DNA of 64,000 nucleotides from CALAED01 sp036555725 (GTDB lineage Bacteria; Actinomycetota; Actinomycetes; Streptosporangiales; Streptosporangiaceae), in contig DATBKU010000072.1 in NCBI GenBank assembly GCA_036555725.1, positions 26,406-90,405 of the forward strand, given 5' to 3'. This document shows positions 18,749 to 28,414 of this stretch, in pieces. Every line of letters begins with the position of its first letter. Position 1 is the first letter of the stretch. The notes below the pieces were generated by a model, which saw nothing but the letters and a program-made list of their open reading frames with translations, ran no database searches and had not been told where the DNA came from. The position numbers and the translations under genes were made by a program.

Positions 18749-19558
18749 TCACTGGGGCGGGAAGAAGCGTTCCAGCACCTGGGCGACACCGTCCTCGTCG
18801 TTGCTGCCCGTCCGGCCCGGCACCGTCGCGAGCACGTCGGGATGCGCGTTGGCGACGGCGTAGGGCCGGCCGGCCCAGGTCAGCATCGGCAGATCGTTCA
18901 GCATGTCGCCGAAGGCCACGACGTCCTCCGCCGCGATGCCCCGCTGCGCGCACAGCCGGGCCAGTGACGTCGCCTTGCTCACCCCGAGCGCGCTGATCTC
19001 CAGCAGCCGGATGCCGTTCGAATGGGTCGGCGTCACAATGTCGCCCACCGCTCGCAGCGCGTGTTCCAGCAGCTCATCGGGGCCCGCGCTGGGATGCCGC
19101 GCGAGCAGCTTGGCGCACGGACGGGCCAGCAGTTCCTCGCCGTCGGCGATCCGTCCGATCTTCGGCGACCGGTCCCAGCCGGCGCGGTCGTAGCAGGACT
19201 CGAACACGATCCCGTCCTGGTATTCCACGGCGAACCCGAGGCCGGGAAGCGCCGTCCGCAGCCGGGCGATCGCCTCGCGCAGCGTCTCCACCGGAATCAG
19301 GTGCTGCTCGACGACCTCCTCGGTGTGCAGGTCGTACACGAGTGCGCCGTTGGCGCAGATCGCCAGCCCGTGGTGGGCGACGGCCTCGGCGATCCCGCTC
19401 ATCCAGCGCGGCGGCCGCCCGGTCACCAGGACGACCGTCGCCCCGGCCTCCTCCACCCTGCTCAGCGCGGCCACCGTACGGGCAGACACGGTGCCGTCGG
19501 ACCGGACGATCGTGCCGTCGAGGTCGGTGGCGACGAGACGGGGTGGGAGCTCGGACAT
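18749..19558 (-). CDS. Cof-type HAD-superfamily phosphatase
   Basis: 269 residues. HAD motif I is ATDLDGTIV, motif II VTGRPP, motif III K in the SKATSLARL region and motif IV FGDMLNDLPM. A type-II cap lies between motifs II and III. It probably dephosphorylates a small phosphorylated metabolite in the cytoplasm. It is downstream of serS on the same strand and convergent with bpa. A CCCGCCC/GGGCGGG pair (18728-18761) between the two stops may help termination. Confidence 0.9.
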   Translation of the reverse strand: MSELPPRLVATDLDGTIVRSDGTVSARTVAALSRVEEAGATVVLVTGRPPRWMSGIAEAVAHHGLAICANGALVYDLHTEEVVEQHLIPVETLREAIARLRTALPGLGFAVEYQDGIVFESCYDRAGWDRSPKIGRIADGEELLARPCAKLLARHPSAGPDELLEHALRAVGDIVTPTHSNGIRLLEISALGVSKATSLARLCAQRGIAAEDVVAFGDMLNDLPMLTWAGRPYAVANAHPDVLATVPGRTGSNDEDGVAQVLERFFPPQ

Positions 19559-19673
19559 GATGCCGCTTATTTTCCCCTATGTACCGACCCGGCCTGATCA
19601 CCCGCCCGCCGGACGCGAGCAAGCACTCACGCGGTCGTACGCTCCGCGCCCGCGGGCGCGAGCGGACGAAGGG

Positions 19674-20936
19674 TCAGCGGGCGACCGGCGTGAGGACGTC
19701 GCGGCCGAGGTGCTTCTGCAGGGCCTTCGGCACCCGCACCGAGCCGTCGGCCTGCTGGTGGTTCTCCAGGATCGCGACGATCCAGCGGGTGGTGGCGAGG
19801 GTGCCGTTGAGCGTGGCCACGGGCCGGTTACTCTTGGCGCCCTCGTCGCGGAACCGTACGTTCAGCCGCCGCGCCTGGAACTCCGTGCAGTTCGACGTCG
19901 AGGTCACCTCGCGGTAGGTGCCCTGCGTCGGGACCCAGGCCTCGCAGTCGTACTTGCGGGCGGCGCTCGCCCCGAGGTCGCCGGCCGCGACGTCGATCAC
20001 GCGGTACGGCAGCTCCACCTTCGCGAGCATCTCCTTCTCCCAGGCGAGGAGGCGAAGGTGCTCGTCGTGCGACTCGTCCGGGTGGCAGTACGAGAACATC
20101 TCGACCTTGTCGAACTGGTGCACCCTGATGATGCCGCGGGTGTCCTTGCCGTACGACCCCGCCTCCCGCCGGAAGCACGATGACCAGCCGACGTACCGCC
20201 GCGGCAGCTCGCTCAGGATCTCGTTCATGTGGTACGCGGCGAGCGGCACCTCGGACGTGCCGACCAGGTACAGCTCATCCTGCGGCAGGTGGTAGACCTC
20301 CGGCGCGTGCGAGCCGAGGAACCCGGTGCCCTCCATGGCCTCCGGCTTGACCAGCACGGGCGGGTACATCGGCGTGAACCCGGCCTCGATCGCCTGCTCC
20401 ATGGCCAGGTTGAGCAGGGCCAGTTGCAGTTGTGCCCCGACCCCGGTCAGGAAGTAGAACCGGGCGCCCGAAACCTTGGCGCCGCGCTCCATGTCGATGG
20501 CGCCGACGCTTTCGCCGAGCTCCAGGTGGTCGCGCGGCTCGAAGTCGAAGGCGGGCGGCTCGCCGACGTGCTCGAGGACCACGAAGTCCTGTTCGCCGCC
20601 GGGCGGCGCGTCGTCCTCGATGACGTTGGCGACGCCCTTCAGCAGGGTCTGCAGCTCGTCGGCCAGCCGGGACGTCTCGGCGTCGGCGTCCTTGACCTGC
20701 TGCGCCAGCTCCTTCGCCCGGTCGAGCAGGGCCTGCCGCTCGGCGCCCTGCGCCTTGGAGACCGACTTGCCGGCGCTCTTCTGCTCGGCGCGCAACTGCT
20801 CGAAGTGCGTCAGCGCACCGCGCCGCCGTTCGTCGAGGTCGAGCAGCTTGTCGACGACGGCCTCGTCCTCACCGCGGGCGCGCTGCGAGGCGCGCAGGCG
20901 GTCGGGATCCTCTCGAAGAGCTCGCAGGTCAATCAC
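19674..20936 (-). CDS. serS: Seryl-tRNA synthetase
   Basis: 420 residues, full length. The N-terminal coiled-coil arm (about 30-105, EQLRAEQKSAGKSVSKAQGA) binds the long variable arm of tRNA-Ser. Class II core: motif 2 SSCFRREAGSYGKDTRGI and motif 3 near the C-terminus (NGTLATTRWIVAILENHQ). It charges tRNA-Ser with serine in the cytoplasm. It lies 77 bp after pheA on the same strand. Confidence 0.97.
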   Translation of the reverse strand: MIDLRALREDPDRLRASQRARGEDEAVVDKLLDLDERRRGALTHFEQLRAEQKSAGKSVSKAQGAERQALLDRAKELAQQVKDADAETSRLADELQTLLKGVANVIEDDAPPGGEQDFVVLEHVGEPPAFDFEPRDHLELGESVGAIDMERGAKVSGARFYFLTGVGAQLQLALLNLAMEQAIEAGFTPMYPPVLVKPEAMEGTGFLGSHAPEVYHLPQDELYLVGTSEVPLAAYHMNEILSELPRRYVGWSSCFRREAGSYGKDTRGIIRVHQFDKVEMFSYCHPDESHDEHLRLLAWEKEMLAKVELPYRVIDVAAGDLGASAARKYDCEAWVPTQGTYREVTSTSNCTEFQARRLNVRFRDEGAKSNRPVATLNGTLATTRWIVAILENHQQADGSVRVPKALQKHLGRDVLTPVAR

Positions 20937-21013
20937 AACGTCGAGGCTACCGGTGCCGGCCCACCACCCGCGCCCCGATTACCCCGTCGAGACGGCGGGT
21001 GCCACGAGGCCGG

Positions 21014-21943
21014 TCAGGCGTGTTCGTGGCCGGTACGGATGGCGGCCAGCCACGCGGCGGCCTCGGTGAAGTCGGCGTCGTGGGTGCCCCGGCGGATCTC
21101 CGGTCGTCCCTGGTCTGCCCGCGAGTAGCTGCCCAGGAAGCGTATGTCCGAGCAGATGCGGCGCAGGCCCATCAGCGCCTCGCCGACCCGGGCGTCGGTG
21201 ACGTGACCCTCGAAGTCGATCCAGAACAGGTATCGGCCGAGCCCGTCGCCCGTCGGCCGGGACTGGATCAGCGTCAGGTTGACGCCGCGCACCGCGAACT
21301 CGGTGAGGATCTCCAGCAGCGCGCCGGGGTGATCGTCGGCGATGAACGCAACGATCGACGTCTTGTCGGCTCCGGTCGGCGTGGGCGGGGTGCAGGGCCG
21401 GCGCAGCATCACGAACCGGGTCACGGCGTCGGCGACGTCGTGGATGTCGGACACCAGCACGGACAGGCCGTAACGCGCCGCCGCGAACGAGCCCGCCAGC
21501 GCCGCGTCGTAGTGCCCATCGGCCACGTGCTGAGCGGCCTCGGCGTTGGAGGTGGCCGCCCGCCACTCGGCGTCCGGAACGTTCGCCGCCAGCCAGCGGC
21601 GGCATTGCGGCTGAGCGTGCGGGTGGCTGGCCACGGTCTTGATATCGGCCAGCGTCATGCCGGGCCGGACGAGCAGCGCGAACGAGACCGGCAGGTGCAC
21701 CTCGTCGACGATCTGGAGCGGCTCCCCGGTGGCGAGCTCGTCGAGCGTCGTGGGCACCGAGCCCTCGACCGAGTTCTCCAGGGCGACCAGCGCCGCGTCG
21801 ACGTCCCCCTGCCGCACCGCGTCCAGCGCCGCGGAGACCGTGGAGAAGGGCAGGTGCTGGCCGCCCGCGGCGTAGGGCAGCGTATGCAGCGCGGCCTCGG
21901 TGAAGGTGCCCTGCGGTCCCAGGTAGGCGTAACGGTCCGGCAT
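21014..21943 (-). CDS. pheA: Prephenate dehydratase
   Basis: 309 residues. The catalytic PDT domain (about 1-185) has YLGPQGTFTEAAL, ALVALENSVEGSV and the TRF motif in VTRFVML. It is followed by an ACT regulatory domain (about 200-275) with DDHPGALLEILTEFAVRGVNLTLIQSRP, the phenylalanine-sensing site. It converts prephenate to phenylpyruvate. No chorismate mutase is fused. Gene order GT87-DUF4446-pheA-serS on one strand suggests a shared transcript. Confidence 0.96.
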   Translation of the reverse strand: MPDRYAYLGPQGTFTEAALHTLPYAAGGQHLPFSTVSAALDAVRQGDVDAALVALENSVEGSVPTTLDELATGEPLQIVDEVHLPVSFALLVRPGMTLADIKTVASHPHAQPQCRRWLAANVPDAEWRAATSNAEAAQHVADGHYDAALAGSFAAARYGLSVLVSDIHDVADAVTRFVMLRRPCTPPTPTGADKTSIVAFIADDHPGALLEILTEFAVRGVNLTLIQSRPTGDGLGRYLFWIDFEGHVTDARVGEALMGLRRICSDIRFLGSYSRADQGRPEIRRGTHDADFTEAAAWLAAIRTGHEHA

Positions 21944-21969
21944 AGGCCCTCAGCGTACGCGGTCGGCGA

Positions 21970-22458
21970 TCAAGCCGTGGCCGTAGTGGTGTCGGATGCC
22001 GCCGCCTGGTCGACCGTCTCGTCGACGTTGCCGAAGTCGGGGAGCGGATCGTCCATGCTCACCGACGGGCCCTTGCCGAGCCGCGCCGCCCGCAGCGCCT
22101 GCTGCTCCTCGGGCGACAGCAGCTGGAGGCCGCGCCCGGCGCGCACGATCTTGGCGTACGTCCGCGTCTCGGAGCGGCCGTTGATCGACGTGAGGACGAC
22201 CCCGTCGCCCTCGGCGTTGATCAGTGCCATAGAGAACGACAGCTGTCCCGACATTTCCTTCAATGCGTCGTAGTGCACGATCGCCAGGTCGCGCAGGGCC
22301 TGGCTGTCCGCGGTGCCGTTCGCTACTTGGAGCTGCCTGCGCAGCACGTCGGCGCACTCCTGAACGACCTGGCTGACGCGGTTGTGTGCAGCCAGAGCTA
22401 TCGCGAACCCCGCAACCCCCGCACTGGCGCCGGCTACGGCCAGCGTCACAAGAATCAC
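21970..22458 (-). CDS. DUF4446 family membrane-anchored protein
   Basis: 162 residues. One N-terminal membrane helix (about 2-24) is followed by an alpha-helical stretch and a small domain typical of DUF4446 (LRDLAIVHYDALKEMSGQ, LSFSMALINAEGDGVVLTSI). The tail is acidic and Thr-rich. The start GTG overlaps the stop of the upstream mannosyltransferase (GTGA), so translation is coupled. Family function is unknown. It often lies beside serS/pheA in actinobacteria, as here. Confidence 0.85.
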   Translation of the reverse strand: MILVTLAVAGASAGVAGFAIALAAHNRVSQVVQECADVLRRQLQVANGTADSQALRDLAIVHYDALKEMSGQLSFSMALINAEGDGVVLTSINGRSETRTYAKIVRAGRGLQLLSPEEQQALRAARLGKGPSVSMDDPLPDFGNVDETVDQAAASDTTTATA

Positions 22459-23747
22459 GCTCTGAGACTACCCACACGGCGCCTTCGATGCTGGTCATCC
22501 GGGTGCGCTTGGGCCGAACTGGACCCCAGCCGGGCGGTCAACCAGGTACCCAACACCACGATCAGGATAACCGCGCCGAGTCCGTACGAACTCTGGATGA
22601 TCCGGCCGGCGAACCGGGAAACCACGTCGTGGCCGGGGCCGATCAGCCGGGTGCCCCACCAGGGCAGCGGCACGACGTACGCGAGCCAGACGCCCGCGGC
22701 GACGAATGCGCGGCGCGGGTCGCGGCCGTCGCCGGCCAGCGCGCCGAGCACCACGACCAGCCAGGCCAGGTGATGGATCCACGCGACCGGCGACAGCGTG
22801 ACCGCCAGCAGGCCGGTGATCGCGATCCCGGTGAGCTCTCCGTTGTACGAGCCGAGCAGCCCGGCGCGGCGGGCCCAGCGGAACCCGAAGTACACCAGCG
22901 CCGCCACGCACAGCAGCCACAGCAGCGTGGTGACGGTGTCGGGCAGATACATCCGGAGCAGGACGGCCCGTACCGACTGGTTGGCCGTGCCGTTGTTGGC
23001 GCCCACCCGGTCGCTGTCGAGCAGCGCGCCGAACCAGAAGCCGGCCGAGTCGGCGGGCAGCACGACGAAGGAGGCGAGCGTGGCCGCTGCCGCCGTCACC
23101 GCCGCGGTGATCGCCGCCTTCCGGCGACCGGTCAGCCACAGGTAGACGATGAAGACCCCCGGCACCAGCTTGATCGCGGTGGCCAGCCCGACGAGCAGCC
23201 CGCGCGGCCAGCGCGGCGATCGGGAGGTTGGGGGTGGGCCCCCGTTAGGGGGTCGGAGACAAGCAGCGCAGTCTGCGACGCAGAGCGCGACGAGGATGAT
23301 GTCGACCTGACCGAACCGGAACTGGTCGCGCACCGGCATCAGCCATGCCGTGGCCCCGACCAGCACGCCCACGGCGACCGGCGCCCATCGCCCGGCCCGG
23401 GCCAGCACCTCGCGGAACGCGTAGCAGACCGTGACCGTCAGGCCGGCGCAGATCAGCGCCACCCACACCCACTGCGCCACCGGCCACGATAGGAGCGCGA
23501 GCGGTACGGCGAGCAGCGCCGCGAACGGCGGATAGGTGAACGGCAGCAACTGCGGCGGTTGCGTCAGAAACTCGTACACGGGCGCGCCGCGCAGCACGGC
23601 CTGCCCGCCGGACCGGTAGACGTCGAGGTCGACGAGCCGTTGATCAGGCGGATTGGTCAGCCAGTGCGCCACGATCGGGGCGATCGCCGCCACCGCGATG
23701 GCAGTGCCCGCGGCCATCAAGAAAACGATGGCCATCGCTTCGAGCAT
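22455..23747 (-). CDS. GT87-like polyprenol-phosphate-mannose-dependent mannosyltransferase
   Basis: 430 residues from ATG at 23747, chosen for the GGAAGG six bases upstream and an immediate membrane helix; an open frame to 24275 is antisense to the next gene. About 10-12 membrane segments. An early extracytoplasmic Asp lies in LVDLDVYRSGGQAVLRG and another motif is PPFAALLAVPLALL, matching GT87/DUF2029 GT-C enzymes such as PimE that add mannose to lipid glycans outside the membrane. It is divergent from the alkaline-phosphatase-like membrane protein. Confidence 0.85.
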   Translation of the reverse strand: MLEAMAIVFLMAAGTAIAVAAIAPIVAHWLTNPPDQRLVDLDVYRSGGQAVLRGAPVYEFLTQPPQLLPFTYPPFAALLAVPLALLSWPVAQWVWVALICAGLTVTVCYAFREVLARAGRWAPVAVGVLVGATAWLMPVRDQFRFGQVDIILVALCVADCAACLRPPNGGPPPTSRSPRWPRGLLVGLATAIKLVPGVFIVYLWLTGRRKAAITAAVTAAAATLASFVVLPADSAGFWFGALLDSDRVGANNGTANQSVRAVLLRMYLPDTVTTLLWLLCVAALVYFGFRWARRAGLLGSYNGELTGIAITGLLAVTLSPVAWIHHLAWLVVVLGALAGDGRDPRRAFVAAGVWLAYVVPLPWWGTRLIGPGHDVVSRFAGRIIQSSYGLGAVILIVVLGTWLTARLGSSSAQAHPDDQHRRRRVGSLRA

Positions 23748-23829
23748 TGCTCGCCTTCCACCCATGTGCCCATCCTGACGTACCAGACCTCTAACCTGAG
23801 ACGGACGTGATGTTGGAGGTGTGTGCAGG

Positions 23830-26115
23830 GTGCCGCAACCGGGAGCCGGCAGCGCCCGGAGCTCTCGCGCGGTCGCGATCAGCGCGGCCCTGACCACGCT
23901 TCTCGCCCTGCTCTCCGCGCTGTACGCAGCGTCACGGCCACCCGCGGCGGCCGCCACGACCGCCCAGCCGCACGGCTCGCCCGCCCGAGCCGGCGACACG
24001 GCCGCACGGGGACATGCGGCGCCCGCGCTGGCGCCGTCGGGGCGGGTCGTGATCATTGGGGTGCCCGGGCTGCGGTGGAGCGACCTCAGCGAGACCGGCA
24101 CGCCCGCGCTGTGGTCGTTCACCGACCGCGGCTCGGCGGCCGCCCTCAGCGTGCGCACCACAACCCCGACCACCTGCCCGGTCGACGGCTGGCTGACCGT
24201 GTCCGCGGGACAGCGGGCCCGGCTGGCCCACGGCTCCTGCGCGCTGCCGCCCGCGCCGGTACGGATCGGCGGCAACTATTACGTCCCCGGCTTCGCCGCC
24301 ATGCACCGAGACAACGCGAACACCACCTACGAGGCCCAGGTCGGGCTGCTCGGCGAGGCCGTCCACCGGGCGGGCGGCTGCACGCTGGCGGTCGGGCCGG
24401 GCGGGGTGTTCGGCGCGGCCGACACCAGCGGCCGTGTCGACCGCTACGCCGCCAACGCGAGCCAGGTCACCGACTGGTCCCAGTGCGCGTTGACGGTCGT
24501 CGACGTCGACGACGTCTTCCGCGCCTACATCGCCGCCGGCGTCGACGCACATGGCGCGCAGGTGCCGGTCACCGACAAGCAGCGCGCGGCCGCGGCGACG
24601 CGGGCCGACCAGCGGATCGGCCAGGTGATCGCCGGGCTGCCGTACGACACGACCGTGCTGCTGGCCGGTCTGTCCGACACCGGGAACGCGCCGCACCTGC
24701 ATGTCGCGCTGGCGGCCGGGCCCGCCCACGGCAATCAGGGCGGCTACCTGACATCTAACGCCACCCGCCGGCACGGCCTGGTGACGCTCACCGACGTCAC
24801 CTCGACCGCGCTCCGCGACCTGGGGCTGCCGCAGCCGTCCGCCGCCATCGGCGCGCCGTGGCGGTCGCAGGCGTCGAACGCGTCGGCGGCGGCGAAGGTC
24901 GGCGAACTCGACGACGAAGACGTGGCGGCCCGCTCGGTCAGCCGGCTGCAGGCCCCGTTCTTCATCCTGCTGTTCGGGGCGCAGCTGCTGCTGTACGCCT
25001 TCGCCTCGCTCGCGCTGCGACGCCGTACGGACGGGAGGCAGCGCGTGCTCGCCTGGACGCGGCCGGTGGCCCTGGCCGGGGCGGCGGTGCCGGTGGCGTC
25101 CTTCCTGGCCAACGTGGTGCCCTGGTGGCGGTCCACGCATCCCGTGCCGGTCCTGATCGGATTCATTCTGCTCGCCACCGCGGCCGTCACGGCGCTCGCG
25201 CTGGCCGGTCCGTGGCGACGGTCGCTGATCGCCCCCGCGCTGGTGATCGCCGCGGTGACCGCGGCGACGCTGGGGCTCGACGTGCTGACGGGCTCGCACC
25301 TGCAGATCAACAGCCTCATGGGCTATACCGCGCTGGTCGGTGGGCGGTTCTACGGCTTCGGCAACATCGCGTTCGCCGTCTTCGCGACCGGGTCGATTCT
25401 CGCCGCCGCCTGGCTGGCCGAATGGCCGCTGCGGGCCGGCCGGCGCACCATCGCCGTCACCATCGTGGTCGCCGTCGGCGTCGTGGCGGCCGCGCTGGAC
25501 GGCTGGCCCTCGTGGGGCGGCGACTTCGGCGGCGTGCTCGCGATCATCCCGGGTACGGCGGTGCTGGCGCTGATGATCGCCGGTAAGCGGATTTCCCCGG
25601 TCAGGGTCGGTCTCATCGCGCTGGCCGCGGTGGCGGTCGTGCTGGTCATCGCGTTCGCCGACTCACTTCGCCCGGTGACGGACCAGACGCATCTCGGCCG
25701 ATTCTGGGACGACCTGGTGCACGGCGACGCTTGGGGGGTCATCGGCCGCAAGCTCCTGGCGATGCTGAAGAGCCTGCGTTACTGGCAGTTCACGGTGATC
25801 GCGATCGGCGCCGTCTGCTTCGTGTTCTTCGTGCTCGCCCGTCCGGTGCGGTGGCGGGCCGCCGTGCTGGCCGACGCCTACACGCGGACGCGCACGCTGC
25901 GGCCGGCTCTGATCGCCGCGCTGACGACGGCGTCGGTGGGCATGCTGGTGAACGACTCCGGCGTGGTGATCCCGGCGATCGCCCTCGGCCTGGCGGTGCC
26001 GCTCACGCTCGCCGTGGGCGTACGGGGTGTGGAGCTGTCCGGCCGGCCCGCCTCATCGCCGCCACCGCCAACACGACCAGCGCACCGAGGACCACGGTCA
26101 GCGCCCACGGGATGA
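23830..26115 (+). CDS. Large membrane protein with alkaline-phosphatase-like extracytoplasmic domain
   Basis: 761 residues from GTG at 23830 (GGAGG ten bases upstream; GTG at 23821 lacks spacing). Layout: signal anchor (about 10-35), soluble domain to about residue 375, then about ten membrane helices. The soluble domain begins GRVVIIGVPGLRWSDL and has ALWSFTDRGSAAALSVRTT, reminiscent of the alkaline phosphatase/sulfatase fold used by envelope transferases. Metal ligands could not be confirmed by eye. Nearby mannosyltransferases suggest a role in envelope glycans. Its 3' end overlaps the convergent mannosyltransferase by 113 bp. Confidence 0.65.
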   Translation: MPQPGAGSARSSRAVAISAALTTLLALLSALYAASRPPAAAATTAQPHGSPARAGDTAARGHAAPALAPSGRVVIIGVPGLRWSDLSETGTPALWSFTDRGSAAALSVRTTTPTTCPVDGWLTVSAGQRARLAHGSCALPPAPVRIGGNYYVPGFAAMHRDNANTTYEAQVGLLGEAVHRAGGCTLAVGPGGVFGAADTSGRVDRYAANASQVTDWSQCALTVVDVDDVFRAYIAAGVDAHGAQVPVTDKQRAAAATRADQRIGQVIAGLPYDTTVLLAGLSDTGNAPHLHVALAAGPAHGNQGGYLTSNATRRHGLVTLTDVTSTALRDLGLPQPSAAIGAPWRSQASNASAAAKVGELDDEDVAARSVSRLQAPFFILLFGAQLLLYAFASLALRRRTDGRQRVLAWTRPVALAGAAVPVASFLANVVPWWRSTHPVPVLIGFILLATAAVTALALAGPWRRSLIAPALVIAAVTAATLGLDVLTGSHLQINSLMGYTALVGGRFYGFGNIAFAVFATGSILAAAWLAEWPLRAGRRTIAVTIVVAVGVVAAALDGWPSWGGDFGGVLAIIPGTAVLALMIAGKRISPVRVGLIALAAVAVVLVIAFADSLRPVTDQTHLGRFWDDLVHGDAWGVIGRKLLAMLKSLRYWQFTVIAIGAVCFVFFVLARPVRWRAAVLADAYTRTRTLRPALIAALTTASVGMLVNDSGVVIPAIALGLAVPLTLAVGVRGVELSGRPASSPPPPTRPAHRGPRSAPTG

Positions 26116-27592
26116 CCGTGGGCCGCACCACGGTGAACAGCCACGAAAGGTTGGACGGGAGCCGTACCACCTGGGGGTCGCGGGCCGGCAGATAGGCGAG
26201 GCTCAACGCGAGCGTACGGGCCGGCAGCAGCCAGTCGAACGCCGAGGCCGGCAGCAACGCGAGCAGCGCGAAGCCGAGCGCGTCGTACCACGGCAGCGCG
26301 TACGGCGCGGCGAACAGCCACGCCAGCACCAGCGCGGCGGCGATCGCGCGCGCGTCGGCCACGTCCTGCGGCTGGGTGCCGACCGGGCGTGGCAGGGCCC
26401 GGGCCAGCAGCAGACCAAGGACCACGAGCAGCACCAGCGACCCCACCTGGATGACCGAGCGCTGCGACCCCTTCCCCAGCGCGACATCGACGAGGTGCCA
26501 CGGCGTGGCCAGCGACACCGACTGCGCGGCCCGCCTTACCTGGTCGAACGCGTGCGGCCCGGCCAGCGCGTACGCCGCCACGGCCACGACGAGCGCCGCG
26601 CCGCCCAGCGCGACCAGCCGGAGCAACACGTCGCGCCGCCGGGTCGCGTACCAGTCGCGGAGCAGCACCCACGCCGGGCCGCCGCCGACCAGCGCGGCGG
26701 GCAGCTTGATCGCCGCGGCGGCGCCCGCCAGCGCGCCGGACATCAGGGTCCGCCGCGCCGAACCGGCCTTGAACACCACTAGGGCGCAGACGGCCGCGGC
26801 GATGGCGAGCACGTCGTTGTGCGCGCCCGCCACCAGGTGGAACAGCAGCAGCGGGTTGGCCGTCCACAGCAGCACGGCGCGCAGCCGTCCGTCTGGGCTC
26901 GGTCCACCTGCCCGATAGAGCACGAGCCCGACCAGCGCGAACGCTAGCGCGTTGGTCAGCGACAACACGAAGACGGTGACCCGTACCGAGTCCCCGCCGA
27001 TCCAGGACGCGACGGCCTCTTGCGCCGTGGCGATCGGCCCGTAGATCGACGGTTCCTCGCGCCACGGCCGTTCCACGGCGCCGGCGATCGGGTCGCCGGG
27101 CAGGTCGCGGGCCCCGGTGATGTACGGATCGTGCCCAGTGACCGCCATCCGGCCGTACGCGGCGTAGTTCAGGTGGTCGCCGGAGCCGACGGGAGGCAGA
27201 AACACGAACGCGGCCGCGACCAGCAGCCCAGCGATCAGCAGCGGACGGGCCGGGCACGACCATCCGCGCCGCACGGCGTACAGGCACAGGCCCAGCCCCA
27301 CCGCGCCGGCCGGCATGCCCGCCACGACGAGGCCGAGAACGAGGTACGGCGACGGATGCGCGTCCAGGGCGTAGGGAGGCTGCCCGGGCGATCCCGGTAG
27401 CGCCGGCTGCCAGGCGGACGGCCCGAGCAGCGCCGTGATCAGGAAACACCCCAGGCTGACCGCGATCGCGGCCAGCCCTCCGACGCCGAGCCGGACACGC
27501 GTCCGCCGGGCATCCTCGCTCATCTCGGCGTCGCCATGCGATCGTTCCCGCGCTCTCGAAGCCGTGCGGCCGGGTGGACCCGCGTGGGTCAC
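26003..27592 (-). CDS. MptB-like alpha-(1->6)-mannosyltransferase (GT-C)
   Basis: 529 residues with about 12-13 membrane helices. The extracytoplasmic loop after helix 3 holds SGDHLNYAAYGRMAVTGHDP and EPSIYGPIATAQE, the hallmark of polyprenol-phosphomannose-dependent MptA/MptB enzymes that elongate mannan chains. The start GTG overlaps the stop of the GT2 gene (GTGA), coupling the two; ATG 23 codons later is an alternative. The last 38 codons are antisense to the convergent membrane protein gene. Confidence 0.85.
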   Translation of the reverse strand: MTHAGPPGRTASRARERSHGDAEMSEDARRTRVRLGVGGLAAIAVSLGCFLITALLGPSAWQPALPGSPGQPPYALDAHPSPYLVLGLVVAGMPAGAVGLGLCLYAVRRGWSCPARPLLIAGLLVAAAFVFLPPVGSGDHLNYAAYGRMAVTGHDPYITGARDLPGDPIAGAVERPWREEPSIYGPIATAQEAVASWIGGDSVRVTVFVLSLTNALAFALVGLVLYRAGGPSPDGRLRAVLLWTANPLLLFHLVAGAHNDVLAIAAAVCALVVFKAGSARRTLMSGALAGAAAAIKLPAALVGGGPAWVLLRDWYATRRRDVLLRLVALGGAALVVAVAAYALAGPHAFDQVRRAAQSVSLATPWHLVDVALGKGSQRSVIQVGSLVLLVVLGLLLARALPRPVGTQPQDVADARAIAAALVLAWLFAAPYALPWYDALGFALLALLPASAFDWLLPARTLALSLAYLPARDPQVVRLPSNLSWLFTVVRPTVIPWALTVVLGALVVLAVAAMRRAGRTAPHPVRPRRA

Positions 27593-28365
27593 GCGGAACG
27601 GTTGAAGCGGCCGACGCCGCGGGTCAGCGCCGGATCGCGGATCGCGAGCGCGCGCGCCACGTCGCGGAACTGCTTGGCTCGATGGACCTGCGCGCGCCAG
27701 TCGGTACCGGTGGCGCGGTGCGCGAGCGGCACCTCCACCTCGACGACCCGGAAGCCCTTGCGCAGCAGGTCGATGGTGAGGGCGGTCTCGACGCCGAAGC
27801 CCGCCGCGAGCGGCCGGCCCGCCTCGAACGCCGCGCGCGTCAGGCAGCGCTGCCCGTTGAGCGGCTGCGTCGCGTCCCAGCCGGTGGCCCGCTTGATGCC
27901 GTCGCGGGACAGCCGTACGACGAATCCATGGCCGCCGAGCTTCACGATGGACGTGAAGACGGCGATCGTCATGTCGGCCGCACCGGCCCGTACGGGGTCG
28001 ATGAGGGGGGCGGCGGCCTTCGCCGTCTCGGCCAGGTCGGCGTCGAGGAACAGCAGATGCCGCGGTGTGTCCCGGCCTTCGTGCCGCTCCAGCACCCGTA
28101 TGGCCTCGGCGCCGCTCTCCATCGCGGCGCCCTTGCCGCGGTTGCGCCCGTGCCGTATGACCGTCGCACCCGCGCCCTCGGCCAGCCGCGCGGTCGCGTC
28201 GGCCGAGCCGTCGTCGACGACGATCACCAGGTCGACACCGGGCAGTTGCCGGGCAGCCTGCGCCGTCGCACCGATGCGATCTTGCTCATCCTTGGCCGCG
28301 ATGATGACGGCTACGTCGCCACCCGCCGGAGGCTCCATCTCCCCCGAGATCTCTTTCTCAGGCAT
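27589..28365 (-). CDS. GT2 family glycosyltransferase
   Basis: 258 residues, soluble GT-A fold. DVAVIIAAKDEQDRIGATA and VDLVIVVDDGSADAT bind the nucleotide, and the metal-binding DxD appears in LLFLDADLAE. Closest in style to glucosyl-3-phosphoglycerate synthase or polyprenol-phosphate sugar transferases. No membrane helix is present. Coupled to the MptB-like gene, it could supply its lipid-linked sugar or a precursor. Confidence 0.85.
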   Translation of the reverse strand: MPEKEISGEMEPPAGGDVAVIIAAKDEQDRIGATAQAARQLPGVDLVIVVDDGSADATARLAEGAGATVIRHGRNRGKGAAMESGAEAIRVLERHEGRDTPRHLLFLDADLAETAKAAAPLIDPVRAGAADMTIAVFTSIVKLGGHGFVVRLSRDGIKRATGWDATQPLNGQRCLTRAAFEAGRPLAAGFGVETALTIDLLRKGFRVVEVEVPLAHRATGTDWRAQVHRAKQFRDVARALAIRDPALTRGVGRFNRSA

Positions 28366-28414
28366 GGGCTGATGGTAGCCAGGGTGGGTTGTCGCCGTGC
28401 CGAGTCGGGTCAGG

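Noticed and set aside
22495..25299. Long Arg-rich frames opposite the GT87 and membrane-protein genes
   Set aside because: Shadow frames without start signals or plausible proteins.
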